Of a stretch of 64,000 bases of DNA, positions 33,266-43,965 are shown piece by piece. Numbering within the stretch: the first letter of the stretch is position 1; the number at the start of each line of letters is the position of its first letter. Made by a program: the position numbers and the translations under genes. The DNA comes from Candidatus Iainarchaeum sp. (lineage in GTDB: Archaea; Iainarchaeota; Iainarchaeia; Iainarchaeales; 1-14-0-10-31-34), in assembly GCA_017609625.1 (NCBI GenBank), contig JAFCDN010000001.1, forward strand, positions 1 through 64,000. Reading direction: 5' to 3'. The notes under the pieces were generated by a model that was not told the origin of the DNA, did no database searches, and worked only from the letters and a program-made list of their open reading frames with translations.

Positions 33266-33826
33266 ATGTCTTTAGAAAATGTAATTAAAGAAATAAATCT
33301 AGAAGCAGGAAAAAAAGCAAACACAATAATCCAGGAAGGAAAAAAAGAAGCAAACTCAATAATACAGAAGACGCAGGAAAAAGTAGATATCTCCAGAGAA
33401 AAAACAGTCAAAAAAACAGGGGAAATAGTTTCTTCAATGCAGAGAACAGAAATTGCTTCTTTGAAACTGTTCTTAAAAAAACAAAAGCTAAATGCAAAAA
33501 AAGAAGTGATTGACTCTTTGTTTAAGGAAGCAGAAAAAAATCTGAAAAAACTTCCTGAAAAACAAAAAGAAAAAATCCTGAAAAAACTTTTGCATAAAGG
33601 AAAAGAAGAAGTAAATGCAGAATATTTTTACTGTAATTCAGCAGACAAAAAAACAATCCAAAAACTTTCAAAGCTGAAATTCAAATCAAATATTGACTGT
33701 ATTGGCGGTTTTGTTTTGGAAAACAAAGAAGAAACAATCCGTTCAGACCAGACTTTTGACTTAATCCTGGAAAAAGTAAGAGAAAAATGCATTAGTGAAA
33801 TTTCTTTAAGGGTGTTTAAGGAATGA
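33266..33826 (+). CDS. atpE: A-type ATP synthase subunit E
   Basis: 186 aa: a long charged helix (1-105) and a globular C-terminal domain, the form of the E stator stalk. It ends in an ATGA overlap with atpC, so the two are coupled. Family similarity is modest, as usual for E; the operon place makes the assignment. Confidence 0.85.
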   Translation: MSLENVIKEINLEAGKKANTIIQEGKKEANSIIQKTQEKVDISREKTVKKTGEIVSSMQRTEIASLKLFLKKQKLNAKKEVIDSLFKEAEKNLKKLPEKQKEKILKKLLHKGKEEVNAEYFYCNSADKKTIQKLSKLKFKSNIDCIGGFVLENKEETIRSDQTFDLILEKVREKCISEISLRVFKE

Positions 33827-34725
33827 CTGAAAAAGGTTTTGGTTTTGCATACACTAACACTCGAGTCAGGGTAATGAAATCAAAATTAATTGATTCAACT
33901 GAATACCCTAAGCTCTTGAAAATGGGTTTAGACCAGATTGCTCGTTACTTGCAGGAAACAGACTACAAAAAAGAAATTGATTCTCTTGGAACAACTTATG
34001 AAGGAGCAGATTTAATTGAGTATGCAATAAACCTTAATCTAGCAAACAGTTTCAAAAAAGTCCTTAATTTTTCTCTGAAAGATTCCAGAATAACAATCAA
34101 CTTTTTCCTGAAAAAATACGATGTATGGAATATTAAAACAATTTTAAGGGGAAAACAATCAGGAGAAACAACAGAAGAAATAATTTTGGATTTAATTCCT
34201 GCAGGAGAACTCTCAGAAGAATTTCTTGTCGAAGTTATAAAAAAATCCTCTTCAGTTAAAGAAGCAATCGAATTATTCAAAAAAACAGAATTTTATGAAA
34301 CACTAAAACTGCATTCAGAAAATTTATCTGAATTAGAAGACGAACTTGACCTAAAATATTACAGAGAACTAATTGAATCAACTGAAGGAAAAGTCCAGAA
34401 ACTGATAAAACAAAAAGCACTTTATCTGGATGCATTAAATGAAGCCCGCGCAAAAGAAACAAAAATTGAAATGAAAAGAATTCTTCCTATAACAAAAAGA
34501 GGAAAAAAAGTTGTTGTAGAAGATTTGAAAAAAGACAGAATTGAATTCAGAAAAGACATTGCAGTTAAAGGAAAAAAAATGGTGCATGAATTCAAAAGAA
34601 ACACTTCTCCTGTAATAGGATATTTTGTTGCAAAAGAAAACGAAATAGACAATTTAAGAATTATTGCAAGAGGCAAACACTCTGGATTGCCTCAGGAGTT
34701 AATTGAAAAACAACTGGTGTTTTGA
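33823..34725 (+). CDS. atpC: A-type ATP synthase subunit C
   Basis: 300 aa, all helical; the FGFAYTNTRVRVMKSKLI start and ENEIDNLRIIARGK near the end are typical of subunit C (V-type d), the funnel that joins the central stalk to the c ring. ATG overlaps the atpE stop (ATGA), and its own stop TGA overlaps the next ATG (TGATG). Confidence 0.9.
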   Translation: MTEKGFGFAYTNTRVRVMKSKLIDSTEYPKLLKMGLDQIARYLQETDYKKEIDSLGTTYEGADLIEYAINLNLANSFKKVLNFSLKDSRITINFFLKKYDVWNIKTILRGKQSGETTEEIILDLIPAGELSEEFLVEVIKKSSSVKEAIELFKKTEFYETLKLHSENLSELEDELDLKYYRELIESTEGKVQKLIKQKALYLDALNEARAKETKIEMKRILPITKRGKKVVVEDLKKDRIEFRKDIAVKGKKMVHEFKRNTSPVIGYFVAKENEIDNLRIIARGKHSGLPQELIEKQLVF

Positions 34726-35021
34726 TGGAAATAGCAATAATAGGTTCAGATGATTTTGTAACAGGTTTTCGTTTAGCCGGAGTCAGAAACATTTTCCCGG
34801 TAAAAAATGATTTTGATTTACAAATAAACAGCGCTATAGAAAAAGAACAAATTGGTGTTATAGTGGTTGAACAAGAAGAATTAGACAAAACTTCTCATAA
34901 AACAAAAAGAATGTTAGAAAAGCTTATTACTCCGGTTCTGATAACCCTTTCCTCTAAGGGAAAAGAAACGGATTTAAGAGAATTAATCAAAAGGACGGTT
35001 GGTGTAGATTTATGGAAATAG
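34725..35021 (+). CDS. atpF: A-type ATP synthase subunit F
   Basis: 98 aa with the small Rossmann-like F-subunit pattern: [19 protein letters not shown] at the start and [10 protein letters not shown] in the middle. F sits on the central stalk and modulates rotation. ATG 34725 shares its A with the TGA of atpC. The 3' end overlaps atpA by 10 nt. Confidence 0.9.
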   Translation: MEIAIIGSDDFVTGFRLAGVRNIFPVKNDFDLQINSAIEKEQIGVIVVEQEELDKTSHKTKRMLEKLITPVLITLSSKGKETDLRELIKRTVGVDLWK

Positions 35022-38000
35022 CAAAAATATACAGAATCTCAGGTCCTGTTGTAACCGCAAAAGGACTTAAAGCAAAAATGTATGACTTAGTTAAAGCAGG
35101 AAAAGAAGAATTAATGGGAGAAGTAATTCAAATCGATGGAGACAAAACAACAATCCAGGTTTATGAAGACACTTCTGGAGTAAAACCAGGAGAGCCGGTA
35201 AAAAACACAGGTGCTCCGCTTTCAATTGAATTAGGACCTGGCTTATTAACAACAATTTATGACGGAATCCAAAGGCCTCTTCCAACTTTAGTAGAACAGA
35301 TGGGAAACTTTATTGAAAGAGGAATTTCTGTTCCAGGATTAGACAGAAAAAAGAAATGGAACTTTAAACCAACCGTAAAAAAAGGAGAAAAAGTTTCTGG
35401 AGGAGATGTAATTGGAACAGTTCAAGAAACAAAAAACATCACACACAAAATTTTGGTTCCTCCAACAATTTCAGGAAAAATAAAAGAAATAAAATCAGGT
35501 TCTTTTACTGTAACAGCAATAGTTGCAGTTTTAGATAACGGAAAAAAACTTTCTTTAATGCATGAATGGCCTGTAAGAAAACCAAGACCTTATGCAGAAA
35601 AATTAATGCCAACTGTTCCTTTAATCACCGGACAAAGAATTCTTGATTCTTTATTTCCAATAGCAAAAGGAGGAGCAGGAAGTATTCCAGGGCCATTTGG
35701 AAGCGGAAAATGCATAAGCGCAGACACAACAATTCTAGCAAACAACCAACTCATTCCAATAAAAGAAGCTTTTGAAAAAGAATTTTCCAACAAAGAAAAC
35801 CAGATTCAAGAAACTGAAGAAGAAACAATAATTGAACTAAAAGAACCAGTTGAAGTTTTTTCTTTCGATGGAAAGGAAATAAAAGAATCCCTTGCAACAC
35901 ACTTTTACAGAGGCAAAACAGAAAAATTAATTGAAATAAAAACCAGAAGCGGAAAAACAGTTAAACTAACTCCGATCCATAAACTATTCAAATTGAACCA
36001 AAGGCTGGAGATAGAAGAAACTCTTGCAATGAATTTGCAGGAAGGAGATTATCTAATCTCTCCAAGAAAAATTCCTTTCCAGACAGCTTTACAGGAAATA
36101 ACAATAAATTTCAACTGCAGAATTTCAGATGAAAAAGCAATCCAGAAAATGAAATCCATTATAGAGCAGGAATGCAAAAGCAAAGCAATTACAAAAAAAC
36201 AATTAGCTTCAGAATTGAATGTTTCCTATGATTCAATTATAGCATTTTACACTGGAAAAAACAAACCAACCTTTGATTTTATAAAAAAACTAGAAGCATT
36301 TTCAGACAAAAAAATCCCCTTCACTGAAATCAAAACTGAAAGGCAATCAAAATCAATCAAAATACCAGAATATTTTAATGAAGAATTCTCTGAATTGCTT
36401 GGCTTATTAATGGCTGATGGTTCAATTAAAGGAAAAGGAGTAATTGAATTCTACAACAAAAATCCTGTTTTAAGAAACAGGGCAAAATTTTTGTTAAAAA
36501 AACTATTCAATTTAGATTCAAAAGAAATTTATGCAAGAACAGTTGAAGCCATAACAGTTCCAAGTGTGCCATTGGCAAAACTTTTGAATTCTTTTGGTTT
36601 TCCTTTAAAGAAAAAATCAAGAAACTTAGTTCTTCCAAAACAATTACTTTCTTCTCCAGAAAATGTTTGCAATGAATTCCTAAAAGCTTACATCGCCTGT
36701 GATGGCCATGTTTCAAAGACAGATATAGAAATTGCAACTGCTTCAGAAAAAATGCAGTCAGGCTTATCATACTTGCTGACAAAAATAGGAATTTTGCACA
36801 CTACAAAACACAAGCTTGTAGATTCCACTAAGTATTTTAGAATTTTTATTGCCCCAAAAGAAGCAAACAAAATTAATTCGTATTACTCCAAAAAATATTA
36901 TTACACTTCCAAAGACATTGTTCCGATGACTCCTTCTTTATTCAAGGAAATGCTTCAAGAAACAAAACCTTGGCAACTGCAAAAGACAAGTATTTCAACA
37001 ACTGCTTTTTACAAGCAGGCCAATCAGACAGCAACAACCTTTCAGGAAGTAATAAAACAATTAGGAATTCAAGGTCATTTATATGAATTTGCCCAAGCAT
37101 TAGAACATGTTTTTTGTGATGAAGTCCTAGAAGTAAAAGAAATAAATTCAGAAGAGTTTGTTTTTGATTTGACTGTTCCTTTAACCCATAATTTTGTTTC
37201 AGGAAATTCTCCAATGATATTGCACAATACAGTAACCCAACAGCAGTTAGCAAAATGGAGTGACGCAGAAATTGTAGTTTACATTGGATGCGGAGAAAGA
37301 GGAAATGAAATGACTGAAGTATTGCATGAGTTTCCTGAATTATTAGATGTAAAAACCGGCAGGCCGTTAATGGAAAGAACAGTCTTAATTGCAAACACTT
37401 CAAATATGCCTGTTGCAGCAAGAGAAGCTTCAGTTTACACTGGAATGACTATGGCAGAATATTTTAGAGACCAAGGATTTGATGTAAGCTTAATGGCAGA
37501 TTCTACTTCTCGTTGGGCTGAAGCAATGAGAGAAATTTCTTCTAGATTAGAAGAAATGCCAGGAGAAGAAGGATATCCTGCATATTTAGCAGCAAGACTT
37601 TCAGAATTTTATGAAAGAGCCGGAAGAATAAATGTTTTAGGTTCAAGAAAAGAAACAGGTTCAGTTACAGCAATCGGAGCTGTCTCACCACCAGGAGGAG
37701 ACTTTTCTGAACCAGTAACACAAAACACATTAAAGATCACTAAAGTGTTTTGGGCTTTAGATGCAAAGCTTGCTCAAAGAAGGCACTTTCCTTCAATCAA
37801 CTGGCTTGACAGTTATAGCCTTTACTCTACATTATTAGAAAACTGGTTTGTAGAAAATGTTGCAAAAGACTGGGTTAAAATCAGAACTCAAGTAATGAAA
37901 ATTTTGCAGAAAGAATCTTCTTTGCAGGAAATTGTTCAGTTAATTGGTTCAGATGCTTTGCCTGAAAAAGAACAATTAACAATGGAAGTTGCAAGACTGA

Positions 38001-38272
38001 TTCGAGAAGGATTTTTGCAGCAAAACGCATTCCATGAAGTTGATGCTTACTGCAGTATGAAAAAACAATATGGAATTTTAAAAGGAATTATTTCTTTTTC
38101 TGAACAGGCACAAACAGCAATTGAAGTCGGTGCTCCAATAGAAAACATAATTAAAATGAAATCAAAAGCAAGATTGACAAAAATCTGTTTAGTAAAAGAA
38201 GAAAACTTTGAAAAAGAAATGAATAAAATAATGGGTGAAGTAAAAGAGGAATTCAAAAATATAAACAAATAA
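35012..38272 (+). CDS. atpA: A-type ATP synthase catalytic subunit A with intein
   Basis: 1086-aa precursor. The host protein (580 aa after splicing, normal length) is the catalytic subunit: GPFGSGK(T) P-loop at 228-234, catalytic Glu in GCGERGNE, and a C-terminal helical domain. An intein of 506 aa interrupts it exactly between the P-loop Lys and the Thr (see its own entry), so no ATP can be bound until protein splicing is complete. It overlaps atpF by 10 nt; 38 nt separate it from atpB. Confidence 0.95.
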   Translation: MEIAKIYRISGPVVTAKGLKAKMYDLVKAGKEELMGEVIQIDGDKTTIQVYEDTSGVKPGEPVKNTGAPLSIELGPGLLTTIYDGIQRPLPTLVEQMGNFIERGISVPGLDRKKKWNFKPTVKKGEKVSGGDVIGTVQETKNITHKILVPPTISGKIKEIKSGSFTVTAIVAVLDNGKKLSLMHEWPVRKPRPYAEKLMPTVPLITGQRILDSLFPIAKGGAGSIPGPFGSGKCISADTTILANNQLIPIKEAFEKEFSNKENQIQETEEETIIELKEPVEVFSFDGKEIKESLATHFYRGKTEKLIEIKTRSGKTVKLTPIHKLFKLNQRLEIEETLAMNLQEGDYLISPRKIPFQTALQEITINFNCRISDEKAIQKMKSIIEQECKSKAITKKQLASELNVSYDSIIAFYTGKNKPTFDFIKKLEAFSDKKIPFTEIKTERQSKSIKIPEYFNEEFSELLGLLMADGSIKGKGVIEFYNKNPVLRNRAKFLLKKLFNLDSKEIYARTVEAITVPSVPLAKLLNSFGFPLKKKSRNLVLPKQLLSSPENVCNEFLKAYIACDGHVSKTDIEIATASEKMQSGLSYLLTKIGILHTTKHKLVDSTKYFRIFIAPKEANKINSYYSKKYYYTSKDIVPMTPSLFKEMLQETKPWQLQKTSISTTAFYKQANQTATTFQEVIKQLGIQGHLYEFAQALEHVFCDEVLEVKEINSEEFVFDLTVPLTHNFVSGNSPMILHNTVTQQQLAKWSDAEIVVYIGCGERGNEMTEVLHEFPELLDVKTGRPLMERTVLIANTSNMPVAAREASVYTGMTMAEYFRDQGFDVSLMADSTSRWAEAMREISSRLEEMPGEEGYPAYLAARLSEFYERAGRINVLGSRKETGSVTAIGAVSPPGGDFSEPVTQNTLKITKVFWALDAKLAQRRHFPSINWLDSYSLYSTLLENWFVENVAKDWVKIRTQVMKILQKESSLQEIVQLIGSDALPEKEQLTMEVARLIREGFLQQNAFHEVDAYCSMKKQYGILKGIISFSEQAQTAIEVGAPIENIIKMKSKARLTKICLVKEENFEKEMNKIMGEVKEEFKNINK
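35711..37228 (+). other. Intein in AtpA (506 aa, DOD endonuclease)
   Basis: Begins with Cys ([11 protein letters not shown]) and ends in ILHN before a Thr of the host. Block B is [11 protein letters not shown] (TPIH); the DOD endonuclease motifs are [10 protein letters not shown] and AYIACDGHV; block F is [16 protein letters not shown] helix-turn-helix-like insert ([15 protein letters not shown]) lies before the first DOD motif. All splice residues (C1, block B His, the final His-Asn, +1 Thr) are present, so splicing should work. The site is the conserved P-loop GSGK/T. Confidence 0.95.
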
Positions 38273-38310
38273 ACGTTGCGCCGTTTAAGCACGCGCATGA
38301 GGTGTAAAAA

Positions 38311-40923
38311 ATGAAAGAATATAAAACAATTGAAAAAATCGCAGGACCATTAATTTTTGTAAAAAAAACAGGCCCAATTGGATATGGGGAATTAGTTAAA
38401 ATAAAATTAGGGGACGGCACAATAAAAAACGGCCAAGTATTAGACACTTCAGATGATGTGGTTGTTGTTCAGGTTTTTGAAGGAACCTCTGCAATAGACA
38501 GAGGCTCTATAGTAAAATTCACCGGAGATACAATAAAACTAAAAGTCTCTAAAGATTTGCTTGGAAGAGTTCTTTCTGGTTTAGGAGAACCAATTGACAA
38601 TGGTCCAAGAATAATTCCAGATAAAGAATTAGATATTATTGGTTCTGCAATAAACCCTTATGCAAGAAGCTCTCCAAAAGATTTTGTCCAGACAGGTTTA
38701 TCAACTATTGATGGAATGAACACTCTGGTAAAAGGACAAAAATTGCCAATTTTTTCTGGTTCAGGTTTGCCTCATAATGACATTGCATTGCAAATCGCAA
38801 GACAGGCAAAAGTTGAAGGAAACTTTGCAGTTGTTTTTGCTGCAATGGGAATCACAAACGAAGAAGCCCAGCAATTCCAGCGCGACTTTGAACAAACAGG
38901 CGCATTAGAAAGAACAATAATGTTTTTGAATTTAGCAAATGACCCTGCAATTGAAAGATTGATTGCTCCAAGGATGGCTTTAACTGCAGCAGAATATTTA
39001 GCTTACACTCATGATATGCACGTACTAGTAATTTTAACAGATATGACAAACTATTGTGAAGCTTTAAGAGAAATCGGCGCAGCAAGAGAAGAAGTTCCAG
39101 GAAGAAGAGGTTATCCAGGTTATATGTACAGCGTAGACGGAAGCAGAAATATTGTTGTTCAAAACCCCGAAGGGGAAATAAAAATTTTGCCCATAAACGA
39201 GTTTTTCAAAAAAACGAGTGAAAAAAACCAAGCGGTCAAAAGCAAAGATGAATATGAGGAAAGAATTAACATTAGTGAATGGAAAGCATTAAGCTCTCTT
39301 AAAGACGGAACATCAGTATTCAGGCCGATAAAACAAGTAATAAGACACAAATACAAGGGAAAAATGTGTAAGCTTACAACCCAAACAGGAGAAACAATTG
39401 TTACTCCAAACCACAGTGTTTTTACAATAAATGAAAACAAGGAAATAGTTCCAGTTATTGCAGAAAATCTTTCTGTTGGTGATTTGCTTGCACACGCTCA
39501 CAATCTTCCTGCAACAGCAACAAGCACTAACAATAAATTAAGTGTAGAATTAGCAAGGCTTGCTGGCTATTATGTTGCAGAAGGCCATGCAATAAAATAT
39601 TTAGACAAAGTGAAAAATTGCTGGTGTCATTATGTAAGAATTGACAACAATTCGCAAGAAATGATTGACGATATGGTAGGTTGTTATGAAAAAGAGTTTG
39701 CCCACAAACCCTCAGTTTTTGTTTCAGATAAGCGTTCAGGCACTATAAGAACTTCTATTGGAGGGAAAAAATACTATGATGCATTTGTAAATGATCTTGA
39801 TTGTGGCCATAGTTCTTATGCTAAAGGAATTCCATCACAAGTATTTTCTGCAGAACCAGAAGTTCAACAAGCCTTTTTTGATTCATATTATTTAGGCGAT
39901 GGCAAAGCAACAGATTCTCGTTATAACATAATACAGTATGATATGGTTACAATAAGCCCTAAATTAAGAGACGGACTGATGCTGCTTTCAAGAAAATTGT
40001 ATCCAGAAAGAGTTCCAACTTTATACAAGTGGAAAGGCAGAGACGCTTGGAAGGTTTATCTTTCAACTTACCTCAAAGGAAAACATGAATTTGTAAATGA
40101 TGTTCTTGCAGCAGAAATAAAAAAAATTGAATTTGTGGAACCAACAGAAGAATTTGTCTATGATCTTAGCGTTGAAGAAACTCAAAATTTTGTTGATGCA
40201 TGCGGGAATGTCTTATTGCATAATACAGACCTTGCTTCAATTTATGAAAGAGCAGGATTAATTAAAGGAAAAAAAGGTTCTGTAACCCAAATTCCAATCT
40301 TAACAATGCCTGGAGATGATATAACCCATCCAATACCTGATTTAACAGGCTATATTACTGAAGGACAGATTGTTTTAGGAAGAGATTTGCATATGAAAGG
40401 AATTTACCCCCCAATTGATGTTCTTCCCTGCCTTTCAAGATTAATGAATGCAGGAATTGGCAAAAAGAATACAAGAGATGACCATAAAGCTGTTTCAAAT
40501 CAATTATATGCAGGCTATGCTGAAGGACGTTCTTTGCGTGGATTAGTTGCAATTGTTGGAGAAGAAGCTTTAAGTGAAAGAGACAGAGGTTTTTTGAAGT
40601 TTGCAGAACAATTTGAAGAGCAATTTATTACTCAAGGAAAATATGAAGACAGGACAATTTTTGACACTCTAAACTTAGGCTGGGATTTATTGTCTGCTTT
40701 ACCAACATCTGAACTCACAAGAATCGATGATGAATTAATCGAAAAATACTTAGACAAAAACAAGCGGCCAAAAGAAAAACCTGTTGAAACAAAAGAGGTA
40801 AAGAAAGAAGAATCAAAGAAACCAGAACCAATCCAAACAAATAATAAAAATTTAGATAAAAAAAATTCTAAACCTTCAAACAAGAAAAAAAATTCAAAGA
40901 AAAATAAGAAAAAGAAAAAGTGA
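38311..40923 (+). CDS. atpB: A-type ATP synthase subunit B with intein
   Basis: 870-aa precursor; 505 aa after removal of a 365-aa intein. The host is the non-catalytic nucleotide-binding B subunit ([22 protein letters not shown], where the slash is the intein site; no Walker A motif). The C-terminus carries an extra 50-residue Lys-rich tail (ending [12 protein letters not shown]), beyond the usual 460-aa length. The short gap between atpA and atpB contains a small GTTTAAGCACG hairpin resembling one near 3541. Confidence 0.94.
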   Translation: MKEYKTIEKIAGPLIFVKKTGPIGYGELVKIKLGDGTIKNGQVLDTSDDVVVVQVFEGTSAIDRGSIVKFTGDTIKLKVSKDLLGRVLSGLGEPIDNGPRIIPDKELDIIGSAINPYARSSPKDFVQTGLSTIDGMNTLVKGQKLPIFSGSGLPHNDIALQIARQAKVEGNFAVVFAAMGITNEEAQQFQRDFEQTGALERTIMFLNLANDPAIERLIAPRMALTAAEYLAYTHDMHVLVILTDMTNYCEALREIGAAREEVPGRRGYPGYMYSVDGSRNIVVQNPEGEIKILPINEFFKKTSEKNQAVKSKDEYEERINISEWKALSSLKDGTSVFRPIKQVIRHKYKGKMCKLTTQTGETIVTPNHSVFTINENKEIVPVIAENLSVGDLLAHAHNLPATATSTNNKLSVELARLAGYYVAEGHAIKYLDKVKNCWCHYVRIDNNSQEMIDDMVGCYEKEFAHKPSVFVSDKRSGTIRTSIGGKKYYDAFVNDLDCGHSSYAKGIPSQVFSAEPEVQQAFFDSYYLGDGKATDSRYNIIQYDMVTISPKLRDGLMLLSRKLYPERVPTLYKWKGRDAWKVYLSTYLKGKHEFVNDVLAAEIKKIEFVEPTEEFVYDLSVEETQNFVDACGNVLLHNTDLASIYERAGLIKGKKGSVTQIPILTMPGDDITHPIPDLTGYITEGQIVLGRDLHMKGIYPPIDVLPCLSRLMNAGIGKKNTRDDHKAVSNQLYAGYAEGRSLRGLVAIVGEEALSERDRGFLKFAEQFEEQFITQGKYEDRTIFDTLNLGWDLLSALPTSELTRIDDELIEKYLDKNKRPKEKPVETKEVKKEESKKPEPIQTNNKNLDKKNSKPSNKKKNSKKNKKKKK
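39130..40224 (+). other. Intein in AtpB (365 aa, Ser-1 type)
   Basis: Starts with Ser ([10 protein letters not shown]) and ends with LLHN before Thr. Block B is [11 protein letters not shown] (TPNH), block [17 protein letters not shown]. Two DOD-like motifs ([12 protein letters not shown] and DSYYLGDG) are present, so a homing endonuclease core is kept though small. The Ser-1 start and YVAEG motif recall inteins of B-family DNA polymerases. The insertion point is the conserved PGYMY/TDLA stretch. Splicing residues look intact. Confidence 0.93.
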
Positions 40924-40928
40924 TTTAA

Positions 40929-41585
40929 TTGCCTGAAATTAAACCTACACGTTCAGAACTGATAAAACTCAATAAAGGAATCAAATTAGCAACTTCAGGC
41001 CATGCACTTCTTAAAAGAAAAAGAGACGGCCTGATTCAGGAATTTTTCACTGTGCTTGAGGAAGCAAAAAAATCTAAATCTGCTATGACAGAAAAATACA
41101 CTAAAGCAGTTGAAGATATTACTTTAGCAAGAGCAGTTGAAGGAACTATTTCAGTTAAATCTGCTTCTCTTGCATTAAAACACAAAGCAGAAATTGATGT
41201 GACCACCCGTAATGTTATGGGTGTTGTGGTGCCTTCAGTGAAATCAGAATATGCTACAAAATCTTTTGGAGAAAGAGGCTATGGTTTGATTGGAACTTCT
41301 TCTTATATTGATGATGCAGCAGAAAGCTATGAAGAATTATTAAAAAACATTATTGTTGCAACAGAAATCGAAAACACTCTAAGAAAACTTTTAACAGAAA
41401 TTGATAAAACTAAAAGAAGAGTTAATGCATTAGAATTCAAAGTTATTCCAAAAATGAAATCAGATGCATCATTTATTCGAATGCGCTTAGAAGAAATGGA
41501 AAGAGACGACCTCTTTCGTTTGAAAAAAATCAAAAGCAAATCCCAGAAAAGAGAAGCAGCAAAACAAGTCGCACAGGCAAGCTGA
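40929..41585 (+). CDS. atpD: A-type ATP synthase subunit D
   Basis: 218 aa, the long coiled-coil central shaft: PTRSELIKLNKGIKLA at the start, with helices to about 70 and from 130 on, and the small YGLIGTSSYID turn between. TTG start at 40929, five bases after the atpB stop, because no ATG fits. It is the last gene of the operon; no G subunit follows. Confidence 0.92.
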   Translation: MPEIKPTRSELIKLNKGIKLATSGHALLKRKRDGLIQEFFTVLEEAKKSKSAMTEKYTKAVEDITLARAVEGTISVKSASLALKHKAEIDVTTRNVMGVVVPSVKSEYATKSFGERGYGLIGTSSYIDDAAESYEELLKNIIVATEIENTLRKLLTEIDKTKRRVNALEFKVIPKMKSDASFIRMRLEEMERDDLFRLKKIKSKSQKREAAKQVAQAS

Positions 41586-41628
41586 TTTTCAGTTAAATTT
41601 AAATTTTCTAAAATCGTTCTATTAGTTT

Positions 41629-42312
41629 ATGTGGGTAGCAAAATTTACAGTAACACATAAAGGCTCTCTTACAAGCCCTTTAACTACAAAGCATAACGTA
41701 ACAATGCTTGTTTTTCCTTTAAACTCTTACAAAGAAAAAAACAAAATCTACATCAGTGCAGCACACCTTATTCTGGGGAAAGAAGAAAACAAAAAAGAAT
41801 ACTTTAAGGACACAATAAAAAATCCAAGAATAATAGAATATGATTTATGCGGAGATTTATTAATTTACAGTTTCTGGGCTCCGTTAAAAAATACTCATTT
41901 ACAGCAATGGATTACTCCCAACATAATGTTCCTAAAGCCGACAGTTATCGGCCCAGATGGGATACAACATTTTACCATTGGTTCATGGAAAAAAGAAAAC
42001 CTTTCAAAAGTAATGAATAAAATGAAACCAAACTGCAAAACATTTGAATTAGAATCACTAAAACAAGAAAAGGTTTCAGATTTATTTATTCCACATATTG
42101 CTCCTCCGTTAAGTAAAAAACAAAAAGAGATTTTCAATATAGCCTATACTCACGGCTTTTACGATTACCCAAAAAAAACAAATATAGAAAAAATGTCAAA
42201 AAAAGCAAAACTTTCTCCTTCAACTTTTCAAGAGCATTTGAGAAGAGCAGAAGCAAAAATGATTCCATTTATAATGGAAAACTTAATGCAGAACCCCGCT
42301 ATAGACCGGTAA
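41629..42312 (+). CDS. HTH_10-type transcriptional regulator
   Basis: 227 aa. The C-terminal 55 residues (LSKKQKEIFNIAYTHGFYD, then LSPSTFQEHLRRAE) form the HTH_10 domain known from bacterio-opsin activator and related archaeal regulators. The N-terminal 165 residues are a probable ligand or sensor domain that I do not recognise. A TTAAATTTAAATTTT box ends about 23 nt before the ATG, so the message is nearly leaderless. Its target is unknown; the next gene, on the same strand 27 nt later, is a natural candidate. Confidence 0.85.
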   Translation: MWVAKFTVTHKGSLTSPLTTKHNVTMLVFPLNSYKEKNKIYISAAHLILGKEENKKEYFKDTIKNPRIIEYDLCGDLLIYSFWAPLKNTHLQQWITPNIMFLKPTVIGPDGIQHFTIGSWKKENLSKVMNKMKPNCKTFELESLKQEKVSDLFIPHIAPPLSKKQKEIFNIAYTHGFYDYPKKTNIEKMSKKAKLSPSTFQEHLRRAEAKMIPFIMENLMQNPAIDR

Positions 42313-42339
42313 AAGCAATAATAATTATGTAGAACATAT

Positions 42340-43881
42340 ATGTTTATGGTTTCAAAAACAGACGTATTTACTAAAGACAAGTGGATTATGGGAGAAGATA
42401 TCCCTAACCTTACTTTTGATTTCTCCCAGTTATGGGCTTCTTCTTTCTCAAATGAAATGGAAAACTCTGTTGGAATAAATTACGGCGCAGTAGTTTTAAT
42501 CCATAAAGGCCATGCCATGTCTTTTCATTTCCGAAACAAAGACAGCAATAATTTTGGTCAGCATGTTTTGGATTTAATTGTAAAAAAACCTGATTTTGGA
42601 AAAAAAATTAACAACAAAATAATTGAACTTTCTGACAGATTAGAAAAAAACGCAGAAAAAAATTTCACTAAAGATTTAAGCAAAATTTCAAACAAACAAT
42701 TAGCAGAAATTTATTCTCATCACGATAAAATCCACACTGAATTATATGAATATGGCTGGCTTCCAAACGCAATTGATATGTTTCACGCAAATTTTACAGA
42801 ATTACTCTTAAAATACTTAAAAGATATTGGAGTTCCAGAAGAAAAAAGAAATGACTATTTAATTTTACTCACAACCCCTTCCAAAAAAAGCATTATAAAC
42901 CAGGAAGAAGAAAGCCTTTACAAAATTGCAGCAGAAATAGAAAAAAATTCAAAAACAAAAAAGCTGTTTAAAAACCCTGCAAGCAAAATCAAAGAACTGC
43001 TTCCTTCAAAAATCAAAAAGAAAGTTTTATTTCATTGGAAAAAATACCATCACTTAAAATTCATGTGGTTAGGCTTGCATGGGGTTTATTCTGTTGAATA
43101 TTATATTTCAGAAATAAAAAAAATTTTAAGGAAAAAGAAATCCCCAAAACAGTTTTTATTGGAAGAAAAAAAGCATTTCCAGAAAATAAGAAAACAAAAA
43201 ACTGTTTTAGAGAAAAAACTTAAAGTAGACAAATTACACAGACAACTATTTGATTTATGGGCAGATTATATGCTTTCAAAACTTTACAGAAGAAATGTTC
43301 AGATTAAAAACTATTATTTGTTCACTCCAGTGCAGAAAGAAATAGCAAAAAGACTTTCTCTTCCATTAAAATCAGTTCATTTTTTTCTTCCGCAAGAAGT
43401 TTATCCTGCTTTAGTTAAAGGAAAATCTTTTGAAAAAGAATTGCTAGAGAGAAGCAAATTTTGTCTTTATTTTACTTCAAAAGGAAAAGACAAATTTTTT
43501 ACTGGAGAAAAAGCAAAAAAGATGGCTGAAAAAGTAAAGCAAATAAAGCTTCAGAAATTAAATGAATTAAAAGGCCAGTGCGGGGCTTCTGGAAAAGCAA
43601 AAGGAAAAGTGAAAATAATAAATTCTCAGCATGAAATGAAAAAAATGAAAAAAGGAGATGTTTTAGTTGCAATTGCAACAAACCCTGATATTGTTCCTGC
43701 AATGAAAAAAGCTTCTGCAATAGTTACAGACCAAGGAGGAGTAACTTCTCATGCGGCAATTGTTGCAAGAGAAATGAGAACCCCTTGTGTAATTGGAACA
43801 AAAATTGCAACTAATGTATTCAAAGACAACGATTTAGTTGAAGTTGATGCTTCAAGAGGAATAGTAAAAAAAATATTGTGA
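42340..43881 (+). CDS. PEP-synthase-like phosphohistidine domain protein
   Basis: 513 aa. The last 90 residues match the mobile phosphohistidine domain of PEP synthase and PPDK: GDVLVAIATNPDIVPAM, then DQGGVTSHAAIVAREM with the phosphorylatable His. The nucleotide-binding and PEP-binding domains are absent. The N-terminal 330 residues are helical and charged and match nothing I know. It could pass a phosphate, or be a regulatory remnant. It lies just after the HTH_10 regulator, which may control it. Confidence 0.78.
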   Translation: MFMVSKTDVFTKDKWIMGEDIPNLTFDFSQLWASSFSNEMENSVGINYGAVVLIHKGHAMSFHFRNKDSNNFGQHVLDLIVKKPDFGKKINNKIIELSDRLEKNAEKNFTKDLSKISNKQLAEIYSHHDKIHTELYEYGWLPNAIDMFHANFTELLLKYLKDIGVPEEKRNDYLILLTTPSKKSIINQEEESLYKIAAEIEKNSKTKKLFKNPASKIKELLPSKIKKKVLFHWKKYHHLKFMWLGLHGVYSVEYYISEIKKILRKKKSPKQFLLEEKKHFQKIRKQKTVLEKKLKVDKLHRQLFDLWADYMLSKLYRRNVQIKNYYLFTPVQKEIAKRLSLPLKSVHFFLPQEVYPALVKGKSFEKELLERSKFCLYFTSKGKDKFFTGEKAKKMAEKVKQIKLQKLNELKGQCGASGKAKGKVKIINSQHEMKKMKKGDVLVAIATNPDIVPAMKKASAIVTDQGGVTSHAAIVAREMRTPCVIGTKIATNVFKDNDLVEVDASRGIVKKIL

Positions 43882-43883
43882 GA

Positions 43884-43905
43884 AGAAACCAGATAAACGG
43901 TTTCT
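43884..43905 (+). terminator. Hairpin with T run after the PEP-mobile gene
   Basis: AGAAACC/GGTTTCT flank an 8-nt loop directly after the stop codon and are followed by TTTTC. It likely ends the atpD-distal transcript. Confidence 0.5.
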
Positions 43906-43965
43906 TTTCTTTGGGCAACTTACACTTTCTTTTCTTGCGAAGAAAAGAAAGGGTAGTTAGTCTTC
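43900..43965 (+). repeat. REP-like palindromic element, copy 2
   Basis: AACTTACACTTTCTTTTC leads into a 12-bp inverted repeat (43925-43951, CTTTCTTTTCTT, GCG loop). The reverse complement of 3109-3175 has the same order of parts. It lies between convergent genes (PEP-mobile domain gene and radA). Confidence 0.55.
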
